A stretch of DNA of 64,000 nucleotides, taken from assembly GCA_028532985.1 (NCBI GenBank), contig JANCIK010000001.1:4960001-5024000 (forward strand), read 5' to 3'. The DNA is from Stropharia rugosoannulata (lineage: Eukaryota > Basidiomycota > Agaricomycetes > Agaricales > Strophariaceae). Made by a program: the position numbers and the translations under genes. Position 1 is the stretch's first letter, and each line of letters begins with the position of its first letter. This document shows, piece by piece, positions 24,494 to 35,099 of the stretch. The notes under the pieces were generated by a model. It searched no databases and had not been told where the DNA came from. It saw only the letters and a list, made by a program, of their open reading frames with translations.

Positions 24494-25295
24494 TATGGTG
24501 AGTTATTTGCACCATAATTCCCACGGCGCGCGACTCATTGATGGCACCGCCGCGCGCGACTCAACCGGTTCGGCAGGTTATTATTTTGACTGCTACATCC
24601 CAGAGCAGCCCATACTTACCTCATATTATGTGCTCTGCATATTATATTGTATCAAGAAGTAGAGTTGATTGTAGTTTAATGTTGGTTTCATGACATTTTG
24701 TACCTATGATGGAATTTGCCGAAATATTCCCACAACTTGCCCGCCGCGCGCGACTCTCTGAAGGACTGCCGCGCGCGACTCAAACCAAGTGGTCATTTTC
24801 AAATGCACCATTATATGTTTTTTTATGAATAGTAACAGTATATGTGTGGTACATACAGTATGAGTACACAGATTCTACAGTAATGTGAGGAAATACATCC
24901 ATGTTTGAGAAAGAACTACTACTGAAATTTGATTAAAATATGTGCCTAAGTCCCCATGAATTGAATTAAAAGTATTTGAGCTGAAAAGGAGGAGATATAT
25001 AGCTTCATTGTGTACTCAAATGCTATTATTTATGGGTGATATCGGATGGCTTAGTGCAGTTGTAAGTACAAAAAAGCAGGAAAAACTCGCCCTGTATGCC
25101 TCTCAAAGGGATTAATAACCACAAACTCCAGTAATTTACTATTTATACAATACATATACCTACATATACTTTATTTCTACTCTAAACACCCAGGGTATAG
25201 TGAAACAAGCACTGTCCCCTCACTTTGAGTCGCGCGCGGCAGTGCCATCAATGAGTCGCGCGCCGTGGGAATTGTGGTGCAAATAACTCACCATA
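24494..25295. mobile_element. TA-flanked inverted-repeat element, family 1, inverted copy
   Basis: About 802 bp, reverse complement of the element at 3744-4512 with the same TATGGTGAG termini and GAGTCGCGCGC blocks near both ends, one of them doubled. Flanks are consistent with a TA target. It lies about 375 bp upstream of the MSYNQ copy A start. No coding frame. Confidence 0.75.
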
Positions 25296-25454
25296 AATTC
25301 ATCAATGCTGACTGGGACAGAGTAATCAGAGCTGTGCTTTTCTACAGTGCTAATGATCATGGCCAGTAATGTTCTCTCGTTCATGTTCTGGTTCCTTCAA
25401 GCTCTCTCGAGGTCCCGCTTATCTGGAATCATCGTTGCGAGATGTCGACGGGGA

Positions 25455-25671
25455 ATGAGTGAGGCGGGCACGGCTGCACAAAGCGGGGTCATGGATGGCA
25501 GTGTAGGTATGAAACACCCTTTATAATCATCGGTCAAGTTAAGCCACTGATTTCAACGTCGTCCATGAGAAACTATTCGAGCAGGCATTGCCTACCACAC
25601 ACCAGGAGTGGGAGATCGACTGTCTCTTCTACGCCTCGTACGACGCATACAAACAGTGGTCACTCTTCTAG
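25455..25671 (+). CDS. Possible small two-exon protein or gene remnant
   Basis: Not recognised. Exon 25455-25506 and exon 25544-25671 join in frame across a 37-bp GTATGA...AAG gap to give 59 residues. The second exon reads HEKLFEQALPTTHQEWEID followed by a tyrosine- and tryptophan-containing tail to a stop, which is unlike random translation. The intron would be unusually short. It may instead be the 3' end of a larger decayed gene or transposon. Flanked by an inverted-repeat element on the left and the BED-like gene on the right. Confidence 0.3.
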
Positions 25672-26170
25672 TCACGGGTAATTTCCATCAGAAGTCGTTG
25701 CAACATAGAGTATACAGTTTAATGAGGGAACTTAGATATTGGGAGTGACATAGAGCTACGGATAGTGCCTATTTCTACATTCCTTCGATAATCACCCAGT
25801 CTCCATTAGTACCAGAAATATTGCGGTGTGAGCCTTGCTTATGCTACCAGTCTATAGAACAGGCGTAAAAATCAATCTGGCATGGCTTACTTTGATAGAA
25901 CGCTAAATTCGGAGCTGCGCGGTAGATAAGGCAAACGGAACAAGGCTATTACACGTTAACTACTCAAAAACAAGAGGCAAATTATAATCTAATATACTCT
26001 AAAAAAGACATACAGCTTTATACTACCGTTAAATTATAGTCCTCGGATATGAAGCATCCATACCGCGTTAGCTCAAGCCCAAGTCAGGCATGCTGTCATT
26101 GAATCATCTCGTCAATTCCTCCGTTCTACGAGAAAACTGGGTATTAGTAGCAGAAACTAATAAACTCATT
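25672..26170. other. AT-rich stretch, nothing supported
   Basis: I see no gene, RNA or clear repeat. Confidence 0.4.
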
Positions 26171-26536
26171 TCAGAAACATACAGCAATGGCCTTCATAAA
26201 CGTATCAGTTGCCCTTAAAAGGTCCACGGTATTCTGCAAGCATTGTGACGTATTGAAGTGCTTCTTCAGGTTGGAGAGATATAACGAGGCATCTCTCCTC
26301 CTGTCTAATATGTAAGTGTGTCGGCACGCTACGCAGTGCACCCGATCACCATCCTGAAGCAGGTCAATCCGGGGGTCGAGTTGAAGCTGCGCCTTGAAGT
26401 ACGCCTCGCGTCGGCTGCAGCTCATGCCCTGTTGACGCTCATATGAAGGAAGCAGCTTCCTCAGTGTTGTGTACGGTCCGCGCCGATTTCCCTTGCTTGT
26501 CTTCTCACGGGTCATGCGGGTTCCAACTGTCTTCAT
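26171..26536 (-). CDS. Small BED-finger-like protein (intact copy)
   Basis: A 121-residue frame from the ATG at 26536. The N-terminus is basic (MKTVGTRMTREKTSKGNRRG). Residues about 70-101 read C-V-A-C, 24 residues, H, five residues, C, which fits the C-x2-C...H-x3-5-[H/C] pattern of BED zinc fingers. BED fingers occur at the N-termini of hAT transposases and in proteins derived from them. No catalytic transposase part follows. A GTATGT near the 3' end could be a splice donor, so the true C-terminus may differ. Three decayed relatives at 45.9-46.9 kb share the promoter and first residues. Possible role: DNA binding by a domesticated or truncated transposase; this is inference. Confidence 0.55.
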   Translation of the reverse strand: MKTVGTRMTREKTSKGNRRGPYTTLRKLLPSYERQQGMSCSRREAYFKAQLQLDPRIDLLQDGDRVHCVACRHTYILDRRRDASLYLSNLKKHFNTSQCLQNTVDLLRATDTFMKAIAVCF

Positions 26537-27589
26537 TGTTATAAGTAGAGTTGGATGGTAGGTGCCTGTGCAAGGTACGAATGTGGTGGAAGGAGGGACA
26601 AGGCGCGGTGAACTAATGTGTTCCAGGCTGCTTTCTATATTCTACAAGAAAGTTGGCAACCTTAACCCATTTCGCACCAGTTCTGGGTATTAGGATCCCA
26701 CGACGTCTATTTTTGCTTTCCAGCATACCCCGGAGTCGCCATGTATGGCTCGGCGGCCTGTAACCTTAACCCTTTTCTTCGCTTGGGTCAGTATGCATGC
26801 AGATAGCTAGTATTAGTATTAGAGTAGGGCCGATGATATACCGTACTTACAGCACGGGTTGTTGATGTACTTGTTCAAATTAAAGTACTTGATTTTTTGT
26901 ATCTATCCGAGCCACAGCTCTCACTGTAGCTGGTTGTTTGCAGCATTTGTAGTATATCCCCGGCATTCATAATGGTAAGTAAAGTGTTATCTAGTCGTAG
27001 TTGGTACAAACCTCAGGCCTCAGGCTACCTACCAGGCACCCAGGTCGCCACGCAACAAGGACAATCCCGGGCGGAGTGTAAAATGAATTTCCGTCCCGGG
27101 TTGACGTGTCTATTATTGAAAACTTGATTTCTACCTTGACTTTGCCTCATTACAACTACACCTCGCGCTATACCCACTGGAAGCGAAACATGCTCAGAGA
27201 AGGATTAGGGATGGCGAAGGCGAAATCAGGTCGTTCTTGGATGCAGTAGTACGTCTGTTCTTGAATATAGCTGTATACACGGCTTACAGTGGATTCACCC
27301 ATGCTGTTCTACGCCTAATTCGTTGTAGTACCGACCGTGTGGGCTACATCTATGGATCGACATGCTTCTCGTACCCCTTGGCTCTGCGGCCTCCTCTGTC
27401 CAACTCCCTTTAGCCTTATCAGCGCCGTGCATTCTTACCTGTGCCCAACGGATCCGTCCCGTCCCACCTGGGCCTGAGTCTGTATCCCTCTTCTGTCCTG
27501 CATGTTTCGGTTTGACATGTCGCGTCCCAGCCTGTTTCTCTGTCTCTGAAGGTCAATACACGTTCTTTCGACCGCGGCAAGGCTGATCG
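26537..27589. other. Promoter of the BED-like gene, then unannotated DNA
   Basis: The first 60 bases upstream of the BED-like gene (gttataagtagagttggatgg) match the upstream region of the decayed copy at 45913 and include a TATA-like ttataa. Beyond that I see no supported gene to 27590. Confidence 0.45.
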
Positions 27590-30205
27590 CCGCACTATGC
27601 GTACTGTAGTATGGTATGGACTTGTTTTATATGCTTCTGCTCACCAATATTGGACGGTGCAACTATCACTCAGTACTGCCCAATTGCTTAATATAATCGT
27701 GTGTATCACCACTGCCGCGCTGGACATTTCGGGTCCTTCTCTAGTGGTTCGGTCTCCCCAACCTCCTGGCGTCCGCGAAGTACCTGCGTGCCCCTGAACG
27801 GTCAACACGTCCTTTACTGTCCTGTCCCGGAATACTGCCTGCTCTCCCGTCCTCCCCGCGCATAAGTATCCCCTCAATCACTAATGTCCCCTCATCACCA
27901 CGCATGTCCGCTCTTCCCTACATCGTCCCCCACCGCACACATCACTCTCGGCGTCCAGATGCAGTCCCCCCGCCTGCCCGGACGGGCAATAGTTGTAACC
28001 CCGGCGTCTACTCCGTCCGCCCTCTCCCGGTCCGTCCCTCGTCCGTTGTTTGCCCATCCCCCCGTCCCTTGACTGTCCATCATCTTAGTCTGTTATACTG
28101 CCCCGCACGCGCATGGGCGACCCACCCGATCCGGGCCGCCCACCTGCCCGTCTGCGACGGCGGACCTACACCACCCACCTTTCAACGATGCAATCACGCT
28201 GTCCACGTCTGGCCCATCCTAAGTCCCGCCCATCCCACGTCTCCCCGGCGCCCCTTTTCCGTTGATGCCCCCCCCCCTCTGCACTGCATGTGCGTGACCC
28301 CGGCATGGACCATCTCGCGTCTCCTGCTCTTCCCCCTGTGTACTCCCTCTTACGCTATGCACTGGCTCCCCTCCCCCTCCACACGCCTCTTCTTCCCTCC
28401 CCAATCCCCCCCATCCCGTCCGGCTCCACGCGCAACCCCTTCCCTCCCCTTCCGGGCGCGCGTGCCGCTACCCGGCCCTCTCTGCCGCATTGGGTTATCG
28501 CGTGGATGACATCGCAGCAGAGAGGCAGAAGCACCGGGAGGGGCAGAGGTAGGGCAGGGGTGGATGCGTGTGCCTGGGAAAGGCGCAACGTGGGATGGGG
28601 CGGGACGGGGTGAGGCGGTTCTTGTGATGTGCATGGGGTGGGTGACACCCGGACAATGTACAGGGGGCGGTACAGTAACAGCTACACTTGGAATAAAGAG
28701 GAGGGACGTGGAATGGCCCTGGTGCCGGGGGAAGGCACCCAGTCAGCGCACGCTGGACTGTAGTGCGTGAGATCACGAGCACAGTTCACGTCGTGCCCGT
28801 TTCGGTCCGTGCAGCACGCCGGCCCACTGGCTCCCTGGTACTGGCAGCGTCCCGTATACATACCTTCCCCAGCCACATCCCGCTCTTCATCCATGGCTCC
28901 GCATTCGACCCAGCGTGCCGAGCCCGCTCTCCCTTGCATGCGCAAAGCGCTACAACACGGTCTAGTCCCATCACTGCGCGATGTCCGCTCTCCCCCCTCC
29001 GTTCACCCTTCGCTTGCAACTATCCACATAGCCGTTCACTTGCTCATAGCGGAATCAAAGACGCACCGCGACAACAGGACCAGTCGCCTATTCACCGGAT
29101 CGCGTATGCCCGCTCCAGCTAACACTATCATATTTGTGCGAGTTGTTTGAATTATTTACAATATATCGTTTATGATTGGGCTATTAACTGGCTACTAAGA
29201 AGGTTCTTGAGATCGGCGTGGACCTTTTACACGTAATACTGTACCGTTTCGAATGGTTCTTCTGGAGAGGTTGTAGTGGTTCCGTTGTTCTGTTTGAATG
29301 AATATTCATGCCTATGCTCTAGACTGGTCGCTCTACGTATAGAGTAACAAGTTAGACTATTCAAGCAAGTTCGGCTAAACCTCGCGCTCGACCTGGCAAC
29401 CGAACACTGTAGACTATGTGGACTCTTGCGTGACTGGACTTGCTGTACTCATGACACCGGACAGGTGTATGCGCTGCATTCTATAGCACCTTCGAAGGCG
29501 GACAGCGAGAGGACGAGGGTGAGCGGGAGGGGCGGGAACCTTCGGGTGTGGAATGCAGGAGGCGCAGGGTACTCGTATCGCCCGCCCTGGTGGTGGGGAT
29601 GGTACAGGTCGGAATGGTGGTCGGACTTGTGGTGTATTTGCGCACTGCGTCATCCACGGCAGAGGCGCGGGGAGGCAGAGGTAGGGTGGTGGGGGATGTG
29701 TGTGCCTGGAAAGGCCCGGTGTCGACGGGGGAGGGTGGGATGGGGCGGTTCTTATGGTGTGCATGTGTTGGGTGGGAACCCCGAGGGGCCTGTCGCGTTA
29801 TTTACAGGGGCGATATTGTACAGGGTCAGTATGAGAGTAGAAGCGCGGTAACAACTCCCTTTTGAATAAACAGGAGGGATGTGGGATGGCCCCGGTGCCC
29901 AAGGGAGGAAGGAGGGAGCGCAGCCAGGCAGCACACCCTGGACCGTAGTGCGCAACCTAGCGCTCATGTCGTGCCCGTTGCGGTCCGTGCAGCACGCCCA
30001 AGTCGGCCGTACGTCCCAGTTGTTGCACAACGTATCAGCTGCCAGCCGCTCCGCAGTGCCGAGCCCGCTCTCTCCCACAAAGCGCGACAACACCCACTGC
30101 CACTGCACACCCTCACCATCTCCTGCTCCGCTCTGCTGTTCACTGGCATTGATTCACATTCGCCCGCCCATAGGGGCCTCTGGAGAATCAAATACGAACC
30201 GCGAC
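27590..30205. repeat. GC-rich repeat DNA, partial copy
   Basis: Diverged relative of 7049-10400 and 15710-19300: it starts with the tatgcttctgctcaccaatattgg block (compare 7060 and 15720) and contains the same C/T-rich then G-rich stretches. No membrane-protein gene precedes it. Long overlapping frames on both strands are not kept between copies. Confidence 0.55.
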
Positions 30206-31879
30206 GGGCACCAAGAAAAGTCCGTGGCAACGTCCGTGGCACGTCCGTGCATCCGTGCAAGGTCCGTGCAAACAGGTGTAAGTCCGTGCAAAGTCCGTGT
30301 AAATTATCTGTAAGTCCGTGCAAATTAGTCGCAAGTCCGTGCACACATCCGTGATGCGTCCGTGCAAGACAAGAATTCATATGTGCAGCTAGGATTAATA
30401 GAAATATAAGAACAGATATATGTATCTACTACTTCAACAAATTATTGCAATGGCTTTGCTTTTAAGTATATTTTATGATTAGGTATTTGGTATTTTCCTA
30501 TACCAACATATGTCGTTTATCTATTTAGACGTAATTTAGGGCGTAATTTTACTTCCACTGATGCTCGAAGACTACGCGAAGTGTGATAATGGAAATGAAT
30601 GATATGGCAGATTACAATGTCCAGTTAAGGTACTTACCTCATTGTCACCGTAATCTCAATGTCTTAGTATGACATTGGATGGACCGTTTCCAGTCTCCAG
30701 TACTCGTAGTGACAGCCAAGTGTCTTGAAGGTTTTTTAGTAGCTCTGAGCTCTCAATAACTGCAATTACTTTTCACTTCAGGCATACAATTCTGTCATCT
30801 TAAACTCATCAGTGAAATACTAGATAAAATATCTACTTGTTATCCGTAAATAACCAAAACTATCATTGCAATAAATGACTATGTGGCGATTTTCTTAAAA
30901 TACGACTGCCCTCTTTAAGTTGATTGAAGACTTAAGAGCATGTATTTGGTTATTAACCATTCCAATATGTTGAATTACGACTTTGTACTTGGTTTCAGAA
31001 CCTCATAGTGTGTGTGTGTGTCTGTACATTATCCGTGCAAGTGTATGTGCGTCCGTGCAACATCCGTGTGCATCCGTGCATGTCTGTGCATGTCTGTGCA
31101 GCGTCCGTGCGCGTCTGTGAGGCGTCTATGCGCATCCGTGCAGCGTCCGTGTACGTCCGTGCGATGTCCGTGCGCATCTGTGCAAAGTCTGTGCATGTCC
31201 GTGCCGGGGCCTGAGAGTGACCCAGGGCTTTGTTCAAATAATAAATGTCATTGCTGATTCCATTGGGTTGAAGTACCTCCAAATGTAGCGCTCAAGTTCT
31301 AGCCCTACACTGACCCGTCAGTAGCTAGCCGTGCTGGCATTCCGTGGAAAAAACTATGCCGAGCCAACGCCGTAGTTATTTTATACTTGCCGGGTCACGG
31401 CAACGCCTGTTGCAGATTGTGCCGATACATTTGTAAATTATATGTAAACCGCACTCGTACTAAGTAGGGAATTAATACGCTCGGTTGATGACAAGTCAAT
31501 TTACTAACATCTCCGTTATATTGATGGTCCGAGTTGATACTATATAATTAATACTGGTTGAATTGTTGACTCCCCAATTTTGAATCATGGGGGATTAATC
31601 AGATATAGCGTTGATTGCCTCACTGAACCTTGTGTCCCACATACAGAGAAATGAAGTAAGACTATTGACACTAGTAAACAACAGTATTTATCCAGTTCCT
31701 CTGCTTCTAAACAAGCTTTGTTGTTTTCGTGAATCCGTGTTTGTCCGTGCAGTCCGTGTGCATCCGTGCAATCCATGCAAAGTCCGTGCGGAGTCCGTGC
31801 AAATAAAGCTAAATCCGTGCAGTGTCTGTGCAACACCGCACGGACGCGCACGGACGTGCACGGACTTTTCTGTAGGCCC
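30206..31879. mobile_element. hAT-like non-autonomous element with TGCACGGAC arrays, copy 2
   Basis: Reverse complement of the element at 5332-7040, 1674 bp. It begins GGGCACCAAGAAAAGTCCGTG and ends CTGTAGGCCC. Flanks aaccgcga (30197-30204) and aaacgcga (31880-31887) match at 7 of 8 positions, consistent with an older 8-bp target duplication. The three GTCCGTGCA arrays lie at about 30220-30365, 31020-31205 and 31735-31870. No transposase frame. Confidence 0.8.
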
Positions 31880-32236
31880 AAACGCGACCCCAGGACCAGT
31901 TGACCATTAACCAGATCACATATGCCCCTCCCCTCCTCCCACTGCGCGCTCAGTGAATTATACTACAACTAACATTGTCAGGATGAACTTTACTTAAACA
32001 GATTAGATTATAGCTCAGTACCAGTAGTCTAAAATAAACTACTCCGGGCCGAGAGCCCAAACGGACCCGTGCCTGATAAAGATAATCAGACGATGAGATA
32101 AACGATACGTACGAACGTACTTCCGTCTCCATCCCTCATATCCCTCAGTGTCCAGCCCCAGCGGCATCCGCTACTTCCCTTGTGGATTGACCTTCATTGC
32201 GGCTTAGAAGCATCAGGTAAGCAACGTACGCAGTAA
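31880..32236. other. 3' flank of MSYNQ-family copy B
   Basis: Holds the family 3' block on the minus strand (tctgattatct, tatcagg, ctcggcccgg at about 32036-32100). No gene. Confidence 0.45.
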
Positions 32237-33646
32237 TCACTTGATCGAAAACTCACGTATATTTCTCGTGTATTTGTAACCGCGCGTCTTATACGGCCGC
32301 TTCGGTGTGTGCGCTCTCTGGAACTCAAAGGTTCGCTCTCCTTCTGTATTGGCCTCTGAAAATGGCAGTCAGAGCCAAGTCAGTGAGGGAATCTCCGAGC
32401 TGCGAGTAAGGTGAACTCACTTCGTTTTTTCGACTGATCGTGGTGCTGCTCCACGGTGTCCTCCTCCCTATCCCTTTTCTGTGTCGATCTCATAGGCTGT
32501 GGGTTGTCTCCAGCCCTACGAGCATGTCAGCATGAACACAAGAGTAGGGAGTGACAGCTAATTGAACATGCCTTCGACGTTCCAAGGACTTCTGGGAATG
32601 ATTCCCGGTGTCCTCCTTGGCCGCCGTCCATCCGGGTGATGGACCACTGTCGTTAAATGTCATCGTTACAATTACTTCACCGCCTTCTCTGACGCGCTGA
32701 GGATGAGCATTGCCTGTGTGTAGTAGTTTCAGCCATTACTCTCTATATATAGACATCATGCAATCATACTCACTTATTTGCCCATACCTTCCTGCATCTT
32801 TTTCAAGCTCAGTTGATGAACCTGTGGCATGAATCTGCGGCTGGTGGCTGCTAGTCGGGTTGTACTCATTATTAGAAGAGCGGAACTCGGCATGACACTC
32901 TAAAGTCTGCATGTGAGTACTGATACAAATATGACCTTTGGAGCACTATGACCTTTGCATGTACAGGGATCCTCACGGAGACGCTGATTGATGTGCCGGC
33001 CGTAGAGTGAGATTGAAGGTGGAAAATTCTCACTATACCTGTATCAACATATTCGGAACAAAGCCACTCAGTTATGCATATAGAAACGATTGGTGACTTA
33101 CCCAAGGCTTTGATATCGGCCTCCGGTGATCAATGGACTTTGACTGGGAAATGTCGACCCATATTGAAGCATACCAACCCCTTCTACCGGTGGCGACCAT
33201 TGACTTTCGGCGACACCTGTGTGACACAACGGCGTGTTTACGAATGGGAACGGAGATGTATGCACATTCAGGTTATAGCCTAGGGCCGTTGTTTCTACCC
33301 CGCGGACAACGCTCTCGGGGTACTGTCTTATGCCGTTCGATACAGGCCACCGCGAATAGTCGTCTTTGGTTTGCAAATTGAGTGTAATGTACGAGTTGGG
33401 GGTATATCACGCACCTTGCATCCTCACGGATGAATCCTCTCTGAATACATTGTTATGGGTACTCCACTGCGTCTGGACGCGCCTCGTGGTACCTGCAAGG
33501 GTCAGTCAAAGGGAACATGAGCTGTAATGGCACTGACCACCAAATGCCTCCACGCCGGGGATTGTGTCTCTGCTTGATAGAGGACCGGTGGTCGGAGTCG
33601 GCCGTCCGTAACTTGTAGATGGGTTCAAACACTGGTTATACGACAT
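32237..33646 (-). CDS. MSYNQ-family protein, copy B (intact)
   Basis: Family unrecognised. Eight exons splice with every frame open: 33646-33541, 33492-33415, 33363-33102, 33038-32953, 32899-32774, 32713-32572, 32515-32421 and 32355-32237, giving 337 residues. Six introns are GT-AG; the one after 32572 is GC-AG (AAG|GCATGT). The protein starts MSYNQCLNPSTSYG, has a SPLITGGRYQSLG segment, one PPSISLYGR repeat, a charged KRDREED segment with a KKR end, and ends near HTPKRPYKTRGYKYT. Compared with copy E it lacks the internal repeat exon 4. Composition is hydrophilic with no membrane span or signal peptide; the basic patches suggest a nuclear protein, which is inference. Confidence 0.68.
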
Positions 33647-33810
33647 TATTCACGGCGGGTAAGGATGGGTGGGGATACAGAGATGGGAAGTACTCGGTAG
33701 AGTATAAAGCTTTAGCCCAATGTTGAAATTTTTGAAAAGCCTACTACTCCCGAACAAATGCTCACGCTAGCGCTGTTGCTGCGCTACGCTGAACGTTTGC
33801 GCTTCACTCG
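33647..33810 (-). promoter_or_regulatory. Promoter block of MSYNQ-family copy B
   Basis: Same order of blocks as upstream of copies A and E: gcgctagcgtgagc with a gcaacagcgc core, ttttcaaaaatttcaaca, then agctttatactct about 50 bases before the ATG. Confidence 0.55.
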
Positions 33811-34740
33811 CGTGGAACGCGATTATTTATAGATTTTAAAGTGAAAAGGCATATACCTGGTGTTAAACTTGTTCTAGTTCCGCTGTGAGTGATTTCAGTA
33901 ACATTTCTTAAGATTGAGGGACTCATCGAGCTATGTTGCCTCTTGGTGATTGCCTCAAAGCGGTATTGGATATCACACTAGACTATTAATAGAACACTTG
34001 CGTTTGTCGACCGTATCAATGTGCATACAACCTTCAAATTGTTAAAACCTCGCGTCTCGCGCAAATGCTTGCTTCTACTACAAAATGTTGTCCATCAAAT
34101 TTCCATCGAACGCAGATTTCGTGAACGGGGGGACTGCTCCTCTCACGCCCTGCTCCTCCCTCACAGCATACTTCGGACGCAGTCTTGATGGATGTATTGC
34201 CAAATATTCGAGAGTAAACTTTCCCTGTTCATAGTATGGCGCTGTAAGTGCAGTGCTTTAATACTATATATATTATATATATATTTGTAATTAGATCACC
34301 GGCACCTTTTGGACGCCTGACGTGTCTATTCTTCAGTCTTGACCTCAATCCAAGAAGACTAAGCACTACGTTTCGGGTCCGCAAGTCAAGGTGTGATTAT
34401 GAGAGCGAAAATTTACAAGCAGAATAAAAGGATGGAACACCTCTAGGAAACTGCCCCTGAGCAAGACTCACTCAGCCGTATTCGACCCACTACTTTCTAA
34501 CGACGCCCATTTGGCTCACCTCAAAACATTCCTCACGAGGCCCATGATCACCCCATCCCTGTCCATCCTTTGCTTATTTATTCCAACACACTTGTTCTCC
34601 AGTGTCCCCACACGGTTCCGCTTTGTCTCGAGCGATGCTGTGCAGCACCAATTCAACTCACTGGCTCCTTGCTTCTGGCCGACTCCCAGCCGCTATAGTT
34701 CCCTGACGGTCTATTTGCTCACGGTCTTTGGGTCCTCTGC
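33811..34740. other. No supported gene
   Basis: Contains a TA-dinucleotide-rich stretch near 34262-34285 and scattered matches to the duplicated flank (cacgtttcgggtcc type words). I see no gene. Confidence 0.4.
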
Positions 34741-35005
34741 CAATCTCACTTTCCTTTTTTGACCGATCGTGATGATTGATCTGCCTCCACTTCATCCTCC
34801 TCCCTGTGCCACCTTTCTTTGCTTTGTATTCTGGGGCTGTACATGCCTTTCAGCTCTGCTACCACATCAGCACGAGCTCTGTAGTATGGGGGTGACTGTC
34901 GATTGAACATGCCTTTGACTTTGGAGAGACCTCGGGGAATGACTCCCAGGGTCTTCAGTGACCGCCATCCATCTTGATGACGAACCACCATCGTTGAATT
35001 TGCTT
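34741..35005 (-). pseudogene. MSYNQ-family fragment, copy C
   Basis: Only the region of exons 7-8 remains: a GGS..DGW segment, the AAG|GCATGT donor, an intron with ctacagagctcgtgctg, the AG acceptor and the REEDEVEAD segment with SVKKGK. No start or other exons are nearby. It lies just downstream of membrane-protein copy 3. Confidence 0.65.
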
Positions 35006-35099
35006 GTTTTATTTACATCACTCCGCACGCTAACACTATGTAGTATTCTGATAGCCAGAGGACATTAGAAGGCAAGATCTGAGAACATGACGCCATGCA

